A DNA stretch of 64,000 bases from Pseudomonadota bacterium. Its GTDB lineage: Bacteria > Pseudomonadota > Gammaproteobacteria > Burkholderiales > Burkholderiaceae_C. The stretch lies in contig JAJZTW010000009.1 in assembly GCA_021847345.1 (NCBI GenBank), forward strand, positions 1 to 64,000, in the 5' to 3' direction. Below the pieces are notes generated by a model, which did no database searches, was not told where the DNA came from, and worked only from the letters and a program-made list of their open reading frames with translations. Shown here piece after piece: positions 1 to 10,478 of this stretch (position 1 is its first letter; every line of letters begins with the position of its first letter). The translations under genes and the position numbers were made by a program.

Positions 1-138
1 CCGGCAACGCCTGAAACCCGACCCCGCGCCAGCCACGCCGCGGCCGCACGAGGCCGGGAATGACTCCAGGGCACGTAGGCGTTAGCTCAACGTGGAAACC
101 GCACGCAGCGCGCACGGCCTACGCTGCCGGGCAAGGCG

Positions 139-378
139 GTGGTGGAAGGGGTGGGCTTCGCCGCCGGGGCAGCTACATCGGCGGCAGTCGTGTACCTGGG
201 GGAGTTCGCCCTGACGCTCGCGCTGGCGGCGACGCCGGCCGGTTGGGTCTTGATTGTCGGAGGCATCGGCATTGCCGCAGCGGCGACACTCGCCGCGCTC
301 CACGCCGACCGAGTTGCACAGGAGCAAGCAGCGGCCCATCACGACTCCCATGTCAACCCCGCACAACGCAAGCCATGA
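139..378 (+). CDS. Ala/Gly-rich hydrophobic small protein, possibly the 3' end of a broken effector-like gene
   Basis: From a GTG the frame encodes 79 residues, mostly one long Ala/Gly/Val-rich hydrophobic stretch (about residues 5-58), ending in a short His/Gln-rich tail. The frame is open only from 79, because stops at 61 and 76 cut it off from anything upstream. The ATGA overlap with the next membrane gene suggests coupled translation. Glycine-rich hydrophobic tails of this kind are found at the ends of membrane-acting polymorphic toxins that precede a small membrane immunity protein. That reading is inference, since no toxin body remains in the window. It may equally be an independent small membrane protein. 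Confidence 0.4.
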   Translation: MVEGVGFAAGAATSAAVVYLGEFALTLALAATPAGWVLIVGGIGIAAAATLAALHADRVAQEQAAAHHDSHVNPAQRKP

Positions 379-749
379 TCTACCAAGGGTTCGAGGCCTG
401 GATCTTCCGCGTCACGATGTGGTCGATGCTGGTCGCGGGTGTCATGTATGTCGTGTTCGGGCAGCTCACCGTGCGCAGGCTGCGCAGGAACCCGGCAACC
501 CGGGATTGCCTGGGCATGTCGTGGTTGAGTGGGGAAGACATCGCGCACGTAGCGTTTGCGGTCGGCATTCCGCGCCGGATCCATCAGCGCGCGGAAAACG
601 GCTGCCTGGGCTTCATGGTGGCGAAATCCGAGGTCGTCCTGCAACACACCACGCGACTCGATCGCATTCTGGGATGGCTTTGCTACTGGTCGATCATGGT
701 CTACCTGGTCCTGTTGCTGAGTTCCTACTTCATCCTACCCCGCCGTTGA
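375..749 (+). CDS. small membrane protein, immunity-protein-like
   Basis: A 124-residue protein whose ATG overlaps the stop of the preceding reading frame (ATGA). It has a hydrophobic N-terminal helix (about residues 10-30), a soluble middle of about 60 residues, and a hydrophobic C-terminal helix (about 95-118) ending in basic residues. I do not recognise a named family. Its C-terminal third is clearly related to the degraded sequence at 808-972, sharing an AKS, then HTTRLDR, then LG pattern, so it belongs to a small duplicated family. Tandem duplication beside a hydrophobic toxin-like tail is typical of immunity genes. That function is inferred. Confidence 0.6.
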   Translation: MIYQGFEAWIFRVTMWSMLVAGVMYVVFGQLTVRRLRRNPATRDCLGMSWLSGEDIAHVAFAVGIPRRIHQRAENGCLGFMVAKSEVVLQHTTRLDRILGWLCYWSIMVYLVLLLSSYFILPRR

Positions 750-807
750 GGTGCAAGCGCCCAGTGATCGCCGCGCTCTCGACGGACGGCGGAGCTCGTG
801 ATGGGTT

Positions 808-972
808 TTGGAAGTCGACGCCGTGGCGTTCTTGCTCGCGAAGTCGCAAGTGATTCGCGAACACACCACTCGCCTCGATCGGGCCCTGGGACGTGCCGTC
901 TTCGGGTCGGTGATGCTTTCAGGCTGCTTCATCATCGTCCTGTGCCATTTCCCTGACGCAGTGGACCAGTCA
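808..972 (+). pseudogene. degraded second copy of the 375-749 membrane protein gene
   Basis: The translation resembles the C-terminal third of the 124-residue protein at 375-749: an AKSxV element, then HTTRLDR, LG and a final hydrophobic helix. The frame has a stop at about 799, so the N-terminal two thirds are missing. No stop follows the last helix; the frame simply runs into the antisense of the Sel1 gene. It is therefore truncated at both ends and probably inactive. It records a tandem duplication followed by decay. Confidence 0.55.
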
Positions 973-1806
973 TCGGGCCAGGCTGACGCGCCCGAGCGCA
1001 ATGTCGGGCATGGCGAGCGTTCCGCCCTGCGCATAGTCCAGTGCCTTGCGGCGCCAGCTCTGCAACGCCGCACGTCCCTCGGGCCACAGGTCGAGTGCGT
1101 GTTCGTACAGGCGCGCCAACGCGAACTGGGCGGGCCACCAACCCTGCTCGGCGGCCTGGCGAAACCGGGTGATGGCCTGCGCCAGGTCGCGCCGGCAGCC
1201 GTCGCCGGCTTCGAGCAGGCGGCCCAGCTCGTACTGCGCCGCGGCCAGCCCGGCGTCGGCGGCCTCGCGCAGCCAGTGCGCCGCCGCCGCGGGCGCGCGC
1301 CCCGCCTCGGCTCCGCCCAGGTGCAGCATGCCGAGCTGGAACTGCGCGCCGCGCAGGCCCTGCGCGGCAGCCAGGCGAAGCCAGTTCATTGCCAGCACGT
1401 CGTCGCGGCAGGCTCCGCGCCCGGTGGCATGGGCCAGCCCGAGCCTGTACATGGCCCGCGCATGGCCGTGCATCGCCGCATGCGCGAAATGCTCCACGGC
1501 GCGCGCCGGATCGAGCGGCACGCCATGGCCCCGCTCGAACAGGCGCCCGAGCTCATAGTGCGCGCACGGCGCAAGCTCGCCGCCACGCAGTGCGCGCCGG
1601 AAGGCCTCGGCGGCGGCAGCGTACTCGCGCTGGGCATTCAGGCGCAGCCCGCGGGCGAAGGCCTCGTCGGCGTCGGCGGGACGCGGCCCGCGCTGCGGAG
1701 TCGGCGCGGCCCGGCGGGGCCGCGGTGGCAGGACAAGGGCCGCGCGAGCGGCCTGGACTTCGATTGCAAGCATCACGGTCTCCAGGAAGTCCCCCCGGGA
1801 TGCCAT
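970..1806 (-). CDS. Sel1-like repeat (TPR-class) protein
   Basis: Encodes 278 residues. After a Pro/Arg-rich N-terminus, four to five Sel1-like repeats run from about residue 48 to 245. Each has the A-x-Y-x-L-G-x-L-(Y/F) pattern followed by a G-x-G or A-A-x-x-G turn, for example the ELGRLFERGHG and RLGLAHATGRG segments. Such repeats form helical scaffolds for protein-protein contacts. No signal peptide or enzymatic domain is visible, so the partner is unknown. An internal ATG 11 codons in (1773) is an alternative start. The gene stands alone, with the pseudogene remnant beyond its 3' end and the aldo/keto reductase upstream on the same strand. Confidence 0.75.
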   Translation of the reverse strand: MASRGDFLETVMLAIEVQAARAALVLPPRPRRAAPTPQRGPRPADADEAFARGLRLNAQREYAAAAEAFRRALRGGELAPCAHYELGRLFERGHGVPLDPARAVEHFAHAAMHGHARAMYRLGLAHATGRGACRDDVLAMNWLRLAAAQGLRGAQFQLGMLHLGGAEAGRAPAAAAHWLREAADAGLAAAQYELGRLLEAGDGCRRDLAQAITRFRQAAEQGWWPAQFALARLYEHALDLWPEGRAALQSWRRKALDYAQGGTLAMPDIALGRVSLAR

Positions 1807-1908
1807 TCGTTCGGGTGCCCATGCTAGAAACTGCGATGGCTCGCGGCCATCAGGGCCTCACCGATGCGGCCCCGGCTCGTGCCGGGGCGTGCCCATGCGG
1901 GCGGCGAT

Positions 1909-2775
<867 letters not shown>

Positions 2776-2991
2776 CGAAGCCTCCATGATTCGAAACCGT
2801 CGGATCGCAACGCCGCGCCGTTGCTTCAGCGGGCCGATGCGCTGCGGAACATGCTACGGCGTTCGCGCGCCGACGGCTTGTCCTTGGCAGCGCAGCGAGA
2901 CGGGCCTGGGCGCGCGGGCGCCGATCAGGCGAAAATGCGGTTTTGGCGGCCGTGCCCGGCCGCGGCGACAGCGACATCCAGGGGACCATCC

Positions 2992-4839
2992 ATGCCAGCC
3001 TATCGTTCCAAGACCTCCACCGCCGGCCGCAACATGGCGGGTGCGCGCTCGTTGTGGCGCGCCACCGGCATGAAGGACGAGGACTTCAGCAAGCCGATCA
3101 TCGCGGTGGCCAATTCCTTCACCCAGTTCGTGCCCGGGCATGTGCACCTGAAGGACCTCGGCCAACTGGTGGCGCGCGAGATCGAGGCGGCTGGCGGCGT
3201 GGCCAAGGAATTCAACACCATCGCCGTCGACGACGGCATCGCGATGGGCCACGATGGCATGCTGTACTCGCTTCCCAGCCGAGACATCATCGCCGACTCG
3301 GTCGAATACATGGTGAATGCTCATTGCGCAGACGCGCTGGTGTGCATTTCCAACTGCGACAAGATCACCCCGGGGATGCTCATGGCGGCGATGCGCCTGA
3401 ACATCCCGGTGGTGTTCGTCTCCGGCGGCCCGATGGAAGCCGGCAAGACGCGACTGGCCGGCTCCGAGACCATTCGCAAGATCGACCTGATCGATGCCAT
3501 GGTGATGGCCGCCGACCCCAAGGTGTCGGACGCCGACGTGGCGGAGATCGAGCGCTCGGCCTGCCCCACCTGCGGCTCCTGCTCGGGCATGTTCACCGCC
3601 AACTCGATGAACTGCCTGACCGAGGCGCTGGGACTGTCGCTGCCGGGCAACGGCACCGTGGTGGCCACGCACGCCGACCGCGAGCAGTTGTTCAAGCGCG
3701 CCGGGCGCCTGGTGGTCGAGCTGGCACGGCGCTACTACGAGCAGGGCGACGAGCGCGTACTGCCGCGCGCGGTGGGCTTCAAGGCCTTCGAGAACGCGAT
3801 CACGCTGGACATCGCGATGGGCGGATCGACCAACACCATTCTGCACCTGCTGGCGGTGGCGCAGGAGGCCGGCATCGACTTCACCATGGCCGACATCGAT
3901 CGCCTGTCGCGCAGCGTGCCGCAGTTGTGCAAGGTCGCCCCCAACACCAACAAGTACCACATCGAGGACGTGCACCGCGCCGGCGGCATCATGGCCATCC
4001 TGGGCGAGCTCGACCGCGCCGGCAAGCTGCACACCGACGTGCCGACCGTGCACGCGCCGAGCATGAAGCACGCGCTGGAGCAGTGGGACGTCGCCCGCCA
4101 GCCGGACGAGGCGGTGCAGACCTTCTACCGTGCCGGCCCCGCCGGCATTCCCACCCAGGTGGCGTTCAGCCAGGCCACGCGCTGGCCCAGCCTGGACGTC
4201 GACCGCGCGGGCGGCTGCATCCGCAGCGCCGAGCATGCGTTCTCCGCCGAGGGCGGGCTGGCCGTGCTGCGCGGCAACATCGCCGTCGACGGCTGCGTGG
4301 TCAAGACCGCCGGCGTGGACGACAGCCTGATGGTGTTCGAAGGCCCGGCGCACGTGGTGGAAAGCCAGGACGAGGCGGTCGAGCACATCCTGGGCGACCG
4401 GGTCCGGCCCGGCGACGTCGTGGTGATCCGCTACGAAGGCCCGCGTGGCGGCCCGGGCATGCAGGAGATGCTCTACCCCACCTCCTACCTGAAGTCCAAG
4501 GGCCTGGGCAAGGCCTGCGCGCTGCTCACCGACGGGCGCTTCTCGGGCGGCACCTCGGGGCTGTCCATCGGCCATGTGTCGCCGGAGGCCGCGGCAGGCG
4601 GTGCCATCGGCCTGGTGCGCAACGGCGACCGCATTCGCATCGACATTCCCAAGCGCAGCATCGACGTGCTGGTCGACGACGCCGAGCTGGCACGGCGCCG
4701 TGCCGAGCAGGACGCCAGGGGCTGGAAGCCGGCCCTGCCGCGCCCGCGCCGCGTGTCGGCGGCGCTGAAGGCCTACGCCAAGCTGGCGATGAGCGCCGAC
4801 AAGGGCGCCGTGCGCGACCTGTCGCAGCTCGAGGACTGA
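2992..4839 (+). CDS. ilvD: dihydroxy-acid dehydratase
   Basis: Converts 2,3-dihydroxy-3-methylbutanoate or -pentanoate to the 2-keto acids of valine and isoleucine synthesis, in the cytoplasm. From the ATG at 2992 it has 615 residues, matching the long, E. coli-like class. The family signature around the [10 protein letters not shown] cysteine and the CGSCSGMF segment is present, consistent with an Fe-S cluster. A long upstream extension of the frame exists, but the sequence similar to other IlvD proteins begins at MPAYRSKT, so 2992 is preferred. It stands alone, without other ilv genes nearby, as is common in Burkholderiales. Confidence 0.96.
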   Translation: MPAYRSKTSTAGRNMAGARSLWRATGMKDEDFSKPIIAVANSFTQFVPGHVHLKDLGQLVAREIEAAGGVAKEFNTIAVDDGIAMGHDGMLYSLPSRDIIADSVEYMVNAHCADALVCISNCDKITPGMLMAAMRLNIPVVFVSGGPMEAGKTRLAGSETIRKIDLIDAMVMAADPKVSDADVAEIERSACPTCGSCSGMFTANSMNCLTEALGLSLPGNGTVVATHADREQLFKRAGRLVVELARRYYEQGDERVLPRAVGFKAFENAITLDIAMGGSTNTILHLLAVAQEAGIDFTMADIDRLSRSVPQLCKVAPNTNKYHIEDVHRAGGIMAILGELDRAGKLHTDVPTVHAPSMKHALEQWDVARQPDEAVQTFYRAGPAGIPTQVAFSQATRWPSLDVDRAGGCIRSAEHAFSAEGGLAVLRGNIAVDGCVVKTAGVDDSLMVFEGPAHVVESQDEAVEHILGDRVRPGDVVVIRYEGPRGGPGMQEMLYPTSYLKSKGLGKACALLTDGRFSGGTSGLSIGHVSPEAAAGGAIGLVRNGDRIRIDIPKRSIDVLVDDAELARRRAEQDARGWKPALPRPRRVSAALKAYAKLAMSADKGAVRDLSQLED

Positions 4840-4867
4840 GCCGGCAGAGCCCCGGCCGGCGCGCCGC

Positions 4868-5503
4868 TCAACGGCCGGACAGGGCCTCGAAGGCCAGGCG
4901 CAGCCCGAAGCCACCGACCAGCAGCGAGGCCACGCGCAACAGGGCCGGGCGCGCGCGCAGGTAGCGCTCGCGCACGGCAGGGTTCGTGAACAGGGTGACC
5001 AGGCTGAGGTGCCAGGTGGTGGACAACACGCAGATGCCCGCCACCTCGACCACGCGTTCGGCGGGCGTGGACCCCGGCCCCAGCAAGGCCACGAACAGCG
5101 TGGAGAAGAACACCAGGGCCTTGGGATTGGTGAGATTGGTCAACAGCCCGGTGCGGTAGCTCGCCGCGGTGGATGCCGCGCGCGGCTGCCCCGGCCGTGC
5201 CTGCGAAGTCGCGCTGCCGGCACCGCGCCACATGGAGATCGCCAGGTACAGCAGGTAGGCGCTTCCGGCCAGCGCGACCATGCGCAACAACGGCGCGGCG
5301 CCTCCCAGCAGCCAGCCCACGCCGACGGCGGCCAGCGTGGCCTGCAGGGTGCTGCCGCTGGCCACGCCCAGCGCGGTGGCCACGCCGTGGCGACGCGATT
5401 CGTCCAGCGAAGCCCGGGTCACCGCAAGAAAATTCGGCCCTGGCAAGGCCAGCATGGGCACGTACACCGCCGCCAGCGCGGCCAACGCATTCCAGGGGTT
5501 CAT
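4868..5503 (-). CDS. LysE/RhtB-family amino-acid exporter
   Basis: Encodes 211 residues with about six hydrophobic helices. The N-terminus has the family's PGPNFLAV motif (about residues 20-27), followed by a G-x-x-x-G-rich helix. Family members export basic or neutral amino acids such as homoserine or threonine from the cytoplasm. The substrate cannot be read from sequence. The ATG at 5503 fits the family start; the open frame upstream antisenses the next gene and is unlikely to be coding. It converges on ilvD with only 28 bp between stops. Placement beside ilvD is suggestive of amino-acid overflow export but proves nothing. Confidence 0.87.
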   Translation of the reverse strand: MNPWNALAALAAVYVPMLALPGPNFLAVTRASLDESRRHGVATALGVASGSTLQATLAAVGVGWLLGGAAPLLRMVALAGSAYLLYLAISMWRGAGSATSQARPGQPRAASTAASYRTGLLTNLTNPKALVFFSTLFVALLGPGSTPAERVVEVAGICVLSTTWHLSLVTLFTNPAVRERYLRARPALLRVASLLVGGFGLRLAFEALSGR

Positions 5504-5558
5504 CGACACGGGCCGGGGGCCGGAAAACACGACCCGCCCATGGTAGCGCCGCGGCGCG

Positions 5559-6161
5559 TCAGCGCAGCCTGCGCGCGCGCTCGCGTGCCGGCTCGGCGCG
5601 CGCCCTGGGCCCCCCGGTGCCGAACAGCACGTCGGCGAAGTCGTTGGTGATGCCCCACCAGTAGTCGGAGTTGTAGTAGTGGTGATGCATGTGGGCCTGG
5701 CGCATGCGCCGGCCGTAGCGCGTGCGCGCGACATAGCCGGGGTCGTGGTGCGAGAAGTGCATCCACTCGTAGAACACGAAGTACGCCACGCTGCCGGCCA
5801 TGGGCACCAGCGCGGTGGTCGGGCCGAACAGCAGCGCATAGCCGGCGTAGACACCCAGGCCCAGCGGCGCCAGTGCCCAGGCCGGCCAGAACAGCCGGCG
5901 CACGCAGCGCGGATCGGCATGATGGGCGTGGTGCAGGTCGACCTGCAGCCGGCGCCGCAGGCCGTCGCGCTCCGGCAGGCGCGCGTGCAGCACGAAACGG
6001 TGCAGGCCGAATTCCACGAAAGGCGCCAGCAGCACCGGCAGCGCCAGCAAGGGCCAGGCGGCGCGCAGCGCGCCCAGGTACCAGGCGCTGGCCAGCAGCA
6101 GCGCCAGCAGCACGAGCATCGCCAGCACCGTGGCGTGGGTCCAGAGATCGCGACGATGCAT
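5559..6161 (-). CDS. fatty acid hydroxylase / sterol desaturase superfamily membrane protein
   Basis: Encodes 200 residues with four predicted membrane helices and the histidine clusters of the di-iron family: HRFVLH (about 66), HHAHH (about 85), HFSHH (about 135) and HMHHHYY (about 157). Members insert oxygen into, or desaturate, lipid chains at the membrane. The substrate is unknown. The ATG at 6161 was chosen because the first hydrophobic helix begins soon after it. It lies just downstream of dabBA on the same strand, about 130 bp apart, so co-transcription is possible but not shown. Confidence 0.85.
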   Translation of the reverse strand: MHRRDLWTHATVLAMLVLLALLLASAWYLGALRAAWPLLALPVLLAPFVEFGLHRFVLHARLPERDGLRRRLQVDLHHAHHADPRCVRRLFWPAWALAPLGLGVYAGYALLFGPTTALVPMAGSVAYFVFYEWMHFSHHDPGYVARTRYGRRMRQAHMHHHYYNSDYWWGITNDFADVLFGTGGPRARAEPARERARRLR

Positions 6162-6290
6162 GGCCGGCTGCTCCGACAGGCGTGGGGGATCTGCGACCAC
6201 TATACGACCATGCCCGGACCGCGGCGCCGACGCCGCGCAAGCCATGCCCGGCGACAGGGCCTGGCCTGAAGACGGCTTCGGGCAGGGTCG

Positions 6291-8816
6291 TCAGGCGGGG
6301 GTCCAGCCGCCGCCCGGTACGCGCCGGCTGCAGGTGCCGCCGACATCGATGCGAAACAGGTGCATCCACGTGTTGTCGACCAGGCTGGCCAGCGGCGCGT
6401 GTCGGCGCAGCACCTGCTCGATCGCCTGCTCGGAGGCCCGCACGATCACCGTCAGGCGCAGCGGCTCGTGCATCCAGCGCTCGCCGTCGTGCAAGGACTG
6501 GCGCGACAGGCCGATGCGCAAGTCCCCGCCGTTGCCCTCGAACACGCCGATGTTGCCGCCCACCACGTTGTGCAGCAGCTTGTTGCCGCTGCCCATGCGC
6601 TGCGGGTCGCAGGCGGACGCGTGGTACTGCCAATTGATCCAGTGCGCGACCAGCAGCGGCGCGGTCATCAGCGCCTCGAGCAACACGCCCTGCGCATCGT
6701 CGGCGCAGTCGTAGTCGTGCAGGAAGCAGCGCCCGTCGAGCACCGCGCCGCGGCTGAGCCCGCGTGGCGCCAGCAGCAGCGCGGCATTGCCCGCCAGGCC
6801 CCACTCCGGGCGCGTCTGCGCACCGTCGTTGGCGCGCCTGCGCAAGCGCTCCAGCAGCTGGCGCGACGGCAGCCTGGCGTCGAGCCCCAGGCGCGGGGCG
6901 CGCTCGCGGCGCACCTGATCGCAGGCCTGCTCCAGCACGCGCTGCAGGCGCCCCCAGCGCGCGAGCGCATGCTGCGGCAGCAGATCGATGTCGAAGCCCT
7001 CGATCTCGTCGGTGGTGGTGTTGTGAAGCGCGGCCACGAACACGGTCTCGGCGGGAATCTCGATGCCGCGCTCGGCCAGTCCCAGGCGCACCCGCGGCTG
7101 GTTGAGCAGCTCGGCCAGCGCGCGCGCATTGACCTCGCCGCTGTTGCCGCAGCAGGCGCCGCAGTCCAGCGCCGCGGCGTGGGCGTTGTTGGCGCTCTGG
7201 CTGGCGTGCGCCACCAGCAGCACCAGCGGCGCCAGCGCGCGCTGCAGCCCCATGGCGCCGAGCACGCGCGCGGCGAGGTCGACCTTGGCGGCGTCGTCGA
7301 GGCCGACCAGGCGCGGGCGGCACAGCGGACGATAGCGCGCCGGCAGGCCGTCGAGGTCATCGTTGGCGCGCGGCGCCGCCGGCGTGCGCAGCCAGCGCGT
7401 GAGCGCGCCCAGGTAGGTCCAGCCCGCGGCCTCGACGTAGGAGAAGGCAGCGGCGGGCCAGCGGCTCGCCGCCTGCGCCTGCTGCGCCCACGCGAAGCGC
7501 CGGCGGCGCGCCGAGCGCGCGGCGCCGTCGAGGGCCCGCTCGTCGCCCTGGCCGTCGGCCGCCACGATGTGCTCGCGCAATTCCAGGCTCGGCGCCAGCA
7601 GGCCGGGCAATTGCGGGCGACCTGCCTGCGTGGCCAGCGGCGTGTAGGCCGCGGGCAGGCCGAAAAAGCCCGCGAAGCCCAGGGTCTGCACGGCCGGCCA
7701 CACGGATTCGATGGCACGGCGCAGCGGCTCGCTGCGCACGTCGATGCAGAACGCCGCCTGCACTTCCACCGGCAGGTCCAGCGGCCCCGGCGCGGCGCGC
7801 AGGCGCGCCAGCAGCTCGCGCTGGTAGCCCAGCTCCAGCGCGAGCTGCCAGACCTCGTCGGGCAGCAGCGCCTGCTCGGCCTGGCGCAGCGCGTCGGCGG
7901 CGGCGGCCCAGCTCGCCTGCACTTCGACGAAGGCGCGGTGCGCCGACGAGTCGTCCTTGCACTCGAGCAGGATGGTGCCCCAGGCCAGGCGGATGGCCAG
8001 CAGCTCGCGCAGGTGCGCGTCCGCGCCGCCCTCCAGCCCGGCCTGCCAGCCCAGGTAGGCGCACCACGAGGCCCAGCCCTGCACCGTCAGCAGCACGGCC
8101 TCGAGGTAGTCGGCCCACGCCGACTCGGCCAGCCCCAGGCGCTGCAGGACCCACGCCTCGGCGTCCTCCCGGCTGCGCGGCAGCACGCCGAGGCTGCGCT
8201 GCAGGCCCGGCAGGCCCATCAGCATGCCGATGCCATGGTCGTGCGTCAGGGTGTCGCGCCAGAAGGCATACAGCCCCTGGCCCCTGGCCGGCTGCCAGTC
8301 GGCCTGGCGCTGGTCGAAATAGGCGGCGCAGGTCTGGCTGACCTGGTGGGTGATCGCCTGGCGCCAGGACAGGCGGGTGTGGCGCAGCGGGTCGTCGTCG
8401 AGCACGTCGATCAGCAGCGGCAGGCGCGGCGTCGCACGCGGCGACTGCAGCGCGGCGATGCAGCGCTGCGCGGTCCAGCCGGCCTCGACGGCCGCCGGCA
8501 GGCGCCGCAGCGCCTCGTCGAGGTCGCCTGCCGTGATGCGCCCGAGTTCCCAGGCCTGGCTCAGTTGCTCGCGCGGCGGCAGCACCTGGATGCCGGCCAG
8601 CACGGACATGCGCGCGGCCACCTCGCGCAACGGCCTGCCGATGCGCTTCCAGTGGGGGTTGACGGCGATCGAGCGGTCGAGCGGCCAGGCCGGCGCGATC
8701 TGCGCGCAGGCCTGCTCGCAGGCCGCGTCGATGCGCGCACGCAGCGCATCGGGCGCTTCGCGCAGCGGCTCGCGCGCTACGGCAGGGCCGGTGACATCCA
8801 GGGTCTGGGGGATCAT
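6291..8816 (-). CDS. dabA: DabA, zinc-dependent subunit of the DAB inorganic-carbon accumulation complex (DUF2309)
   Basis: Encodes 841 residues, close to characterised DabA. In the DAB complex DabA is thought to hydrate CO2 to bicarbonate vectorially, driven by ion flow through DabB at the inner membrane. The carbonic-anhydrase-like zinc ligands are all present: Cys357 and Asp359 in an FCIDVRSE segment, His537 in VAHASQ and Cys552 in DCGACCG. The 15-residue His-Cys spacing equals that reported for Halothiobacillus DabA. The family's VNPHW segment lies near residue 52. The ATG overlaps the dabB stop (ATGA), so the two are translationally coupled and should be made as a complex. Confidence 0.93.
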   Translation of the reverse strand: MIPQTLDVTGPAVAREPLREAPDALRARIDAACEQACAQIAPAWPLDRSIAVNPHWKRIGRPLREVAARMSVLAGIQVLPPREQLSQAWELGRITAGDLDEALRRLPAAVEAGWTAQRCIAALQSPRATPRLPLLIDVLDDDPLRHTRLSWRQAITHQVSQTCAAYFDQRQADWQPARGQGLYAFWRDTLTHDHGIGMLMGLPGLQRSLGVLPRSREDAEAWVLQRLGLAESAWADYLEAVLLTVQGWASWCAYLGWQAGLEGGADAHLRELLAIRLAWGTILLECKDDSSAHRAFVEVQASWAAAADALRQAEQALLPDEVWQLALELGYQRELLARLRAAPGPLDLPVEVQAAFCIDVRSEPLRRAIESVWPAVQTLGFAGFFGLPAAYTPLATQAGRPQLPGLLAPSLELREHIVAADGQGDERALDGAARSARRRRFAWAQQAQAASRWPAAAFSYVEAAGWTYLGALTRWLRTPAAPRANDDLDGLPARYRPLCRPRLVGLDDAAKVDLAARVLGAMGLQRALAPLVLLVAHASQSANNAHAAALDCGACCGNSGEVNARALAELLNQPRVRLGLAERGIEIPAETVFVAALHNTTTDEIEGFDIDLLPQHALARWGRLQRVLEQACDQVRRERAPRLGLDARLPSRQLLERLRRRANDGAQTRPEWGLAGNAALLLAPRGLSRGAVLDGRCFLHDYDCADDAQGVLLEALMTAPLLVAHWINWQYHASACDPQRMGSGNKLLHNVVGGNIGVFEGNGGDLRIGLSRQSLHDGERWMHEPLRLTVIVRASEQAIEQVLRRHAPLASLVDNTWMHLFRIDVGGTCSRRVPGGGWTPA

Positions 8817-10384
8817 TGGGAACTCCAGGCGTTCGCGCGCTGCGCGGAGCTTGCATCGCGGGGCTGCGACGCGGAGCCCCAGCGGGCGGGCCACAGGCGC
8901 AACGCGACCCGTGTGAAGATTTCGTCGGTGTAGAAGCCGGCGTAGCTCCAGCGGCGCCACGCCGACAGCGCCTGCGGACGGATCTGCAGCGTGCCCAGCA
9001 CCAGGTAAAGCAGACCCATGCCGAGCAGCGCGAGCGCACCCGCGGGCTGCCACGGCAGGTCCTGCACGCCGAGCTCGAGCCGGTGCGCGAAGTGGGCGGC
9101 CAGGCCCAGCGCCGCGACCATCGCCAGCCCGCCGACAGCGCGCCATGCCGCTGCCGCGACGCCCTGCCCGCTCGCGGCCGGCAGCCACAGCAGGGGGGCC
9201 CAGGCCAGCGCCAGCAGCAGGCTCCACCACCACGGCCACTGCGCCCCGCCCGCGGCGCGCTGCACCAGCCACAGCAGCGCGGCGGCGACGAAGGGAGCGC
9301 CGAGCACGCTGGCGGCGCTCGCGTCGACCGGCCCACGCAGCGCGCGCAGCCGGCTCTGGCGCACCGTGTCGGACGCCGACAGGAAGGCCTGCGCCTTGTA
9401 CAGCGAGTGCCCGAGCAGGTGCAGCGCGGCCAGCGCGTACAGGCCGAGCCCGCATTCCAGCACCATGAACCCCATCTGCGCCACGGTGGACCAGGCCAGC
9501 CGCACCTTGATGCTGATGCGGGTCAGGCTGACCATGCCGGCCAGCGCCGCGCTGCACAGCCCGCAGGCCACCAGCAGCCAGCGCGCAGCCGGCACGGCGT
9601 CGAGCAGCGGGGCGAAGCGCAGCAGCACGTAGCCGCCGAGATTGACGACCCCGGCATGCAGCAGCGCCGACACCGGCGTGGGTGCCTCCATGACCTGGAT
9701 CAGCCAGCCGTGCACCGGCAGCAGCGCGGTGCGCAACACCACCGCCAGCACCAGCAGCACCGCGCTGATCTGCAGCGCGGGCGCCGCCGGCCCCTGCGCG
9801 AGATGGCGTGCCAGCACGGCCAGCGAGCCGCTTCCCACACTCCACCACGCCAGCCCGGCGGCCACCAGCAGCGCGACGTCGGCCAGGCGATCGGCGATGC
9901 GCTTCTTGTGCGCGGCCAGCAATGCGAAGGGCCGCTCGGGATAGAAGCACAGCAGGCGGTGCAGCGCCGAGCCGATCGCCGCCCAGGCCGCGATCAGAAC
10001 CAGCCAGTGGTCGGCCAGCAGCAACAACTGCACGCCGGCGAGCACGCCGGCGAGCGCGCGCAGATAGGCCCGCTGCGCGCCCTCGCCTTGCAGGTAGCGC
10101 GCGGAAAAGGCGGCGATCACGGTGCCCAGGAACTGCACCAGCAGGGCCATCCAGGCGGCGAACGGGAACAGCGCCAGCCCCGGCAGCAACGGCGTCGTCG
10201 GCGTGTGATGCCACAGGCGCCAGACCAGCAGCGCGCCGGCGCTCAGCGTTGCCGCGCTCGACAGCACCAGCATGCGGGCCCAGGGCGCGGCGTGCACCGG
10301 GCGCGAGGCGCTCCCGGGAATCGCCAGCAGCATCAACACGACCGGCGCCAGCGGCGCGGCTTCAAGCAGGAGGGCGGCAGACAT
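8813..10384 (-). CDS. dabB: DabB, NuoL/MrpA-like ion-translocating membrane subunit of the DAB complex
   Basis: Encodes 523 residues of almost continuous membrane helices with the proton-conducting antiporter-family core, including the HGWLIQVMEAPTPVSALLHAGVVN segment region (about residues 225-248) and a HSLYKA lysine segment. It was likely annotated in the past as NADH dehydrogenase subunit 5. No other nuo or mrp genes are near, and the ATGA overlap with dabA identifies it as DabB. It should form the cation path that energises bicarbonate accumulation. It is the first gene of the operon and is divergent from the LysR gene at 10479. Confidence 0.93.
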   Translation of the reverse strand: MSAALLLEAAPLAPVVLMLLAIPGSASRPVHAAPWARMLVLSSAATLSAGALLVWRLWHHTPTTPLLPGLALFPFAAWMALLVQFLGTVIAAFSARYLQGEGAQRAYLRALAGVLAGVQLLLLADHWLVLIAAWAAIGSALHRLLCFYPERPFALLAAHKKRIADRLADVALLVAAGLAWWSVGSGSLAVLARHLAQGPAAPALQISAVLLVLAVVLRTALLPVHGWLIQVMEAPTPVSALLHAGVVNLGGYVLLRFAPLLDAVPAARWLLVACGLCSAALAGMVSLTRISIKVRLAWSTVAQMGFMVLECGLGLYALAALHLLGHSLYKAQAFLSASDTVRQSRLRALRGPVDASAASVLGAPFVAAALLWLVQRAAGGAQWPWWWSLLLALAWAPLLWLPAASGQGVAAAAWRAVGGLAMVAALGLAAHFAHRLELGVQDLPWQPAGALALLGMGLLYLVLGTLQIRPQALSAWRRWSYAGFYTDEIFTRVALRLWPARWGSASQPRDASSAQRANAWSSQ

Positions 10385-10478
10385 GGAGCAATTCCGGATT
10401 CAGCATGACCGACATGGTGCTTGCTGCGGAAAATTCTGTAAATTACATTGATACGAACGAATCATTCTTGAAAAGCGA
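10385..10478. promoter_or_regulatory. divergent dabB / lysR control region
   Basis: This 94-bp gap is markedly A+T-rich for the window (about 10425-10478), as expected for a divergent promoter. It holds a partial palindrome at 10450-10463 (GAT-x-CG then CG-x-ATC, 10 of 14 positions symmetric) that could be the LysR operator. Clear -35/-10 hexamers could not be assigned. The arrangement suggests that the LysR protein controls both itself and dabBA. Confidence 0.45.

Noticed and set aside
808-1827. A 339-codon plus-strand frame
   Set aside because: Only its first 55 codons resemble the membrane protein; the rest is the antisense of the Sel1 gene, so it was kept as a short pseudogene only.
2854-4914. 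A 686-codon open frame antisense to ilvD
   Set aside because: Its translation is low-complexity His/Ala/Gly/Arg-rich with no family resemblance, as expected from the antisense of high-GC codons; ilvD on the plus strand is unambiguous.
8813-10384. Complex I or Mrp antiporter subunit
   Set aside because: The protein is NuoL-like, but no other nuo or mrp genes are present and the dabA overlap identifies the DAB complex.
8816-10408. Long plus-strand frame over dabB
   Set aside because: Gln/Arg/His-rich shadow of the real membrane protein on the minus strand.
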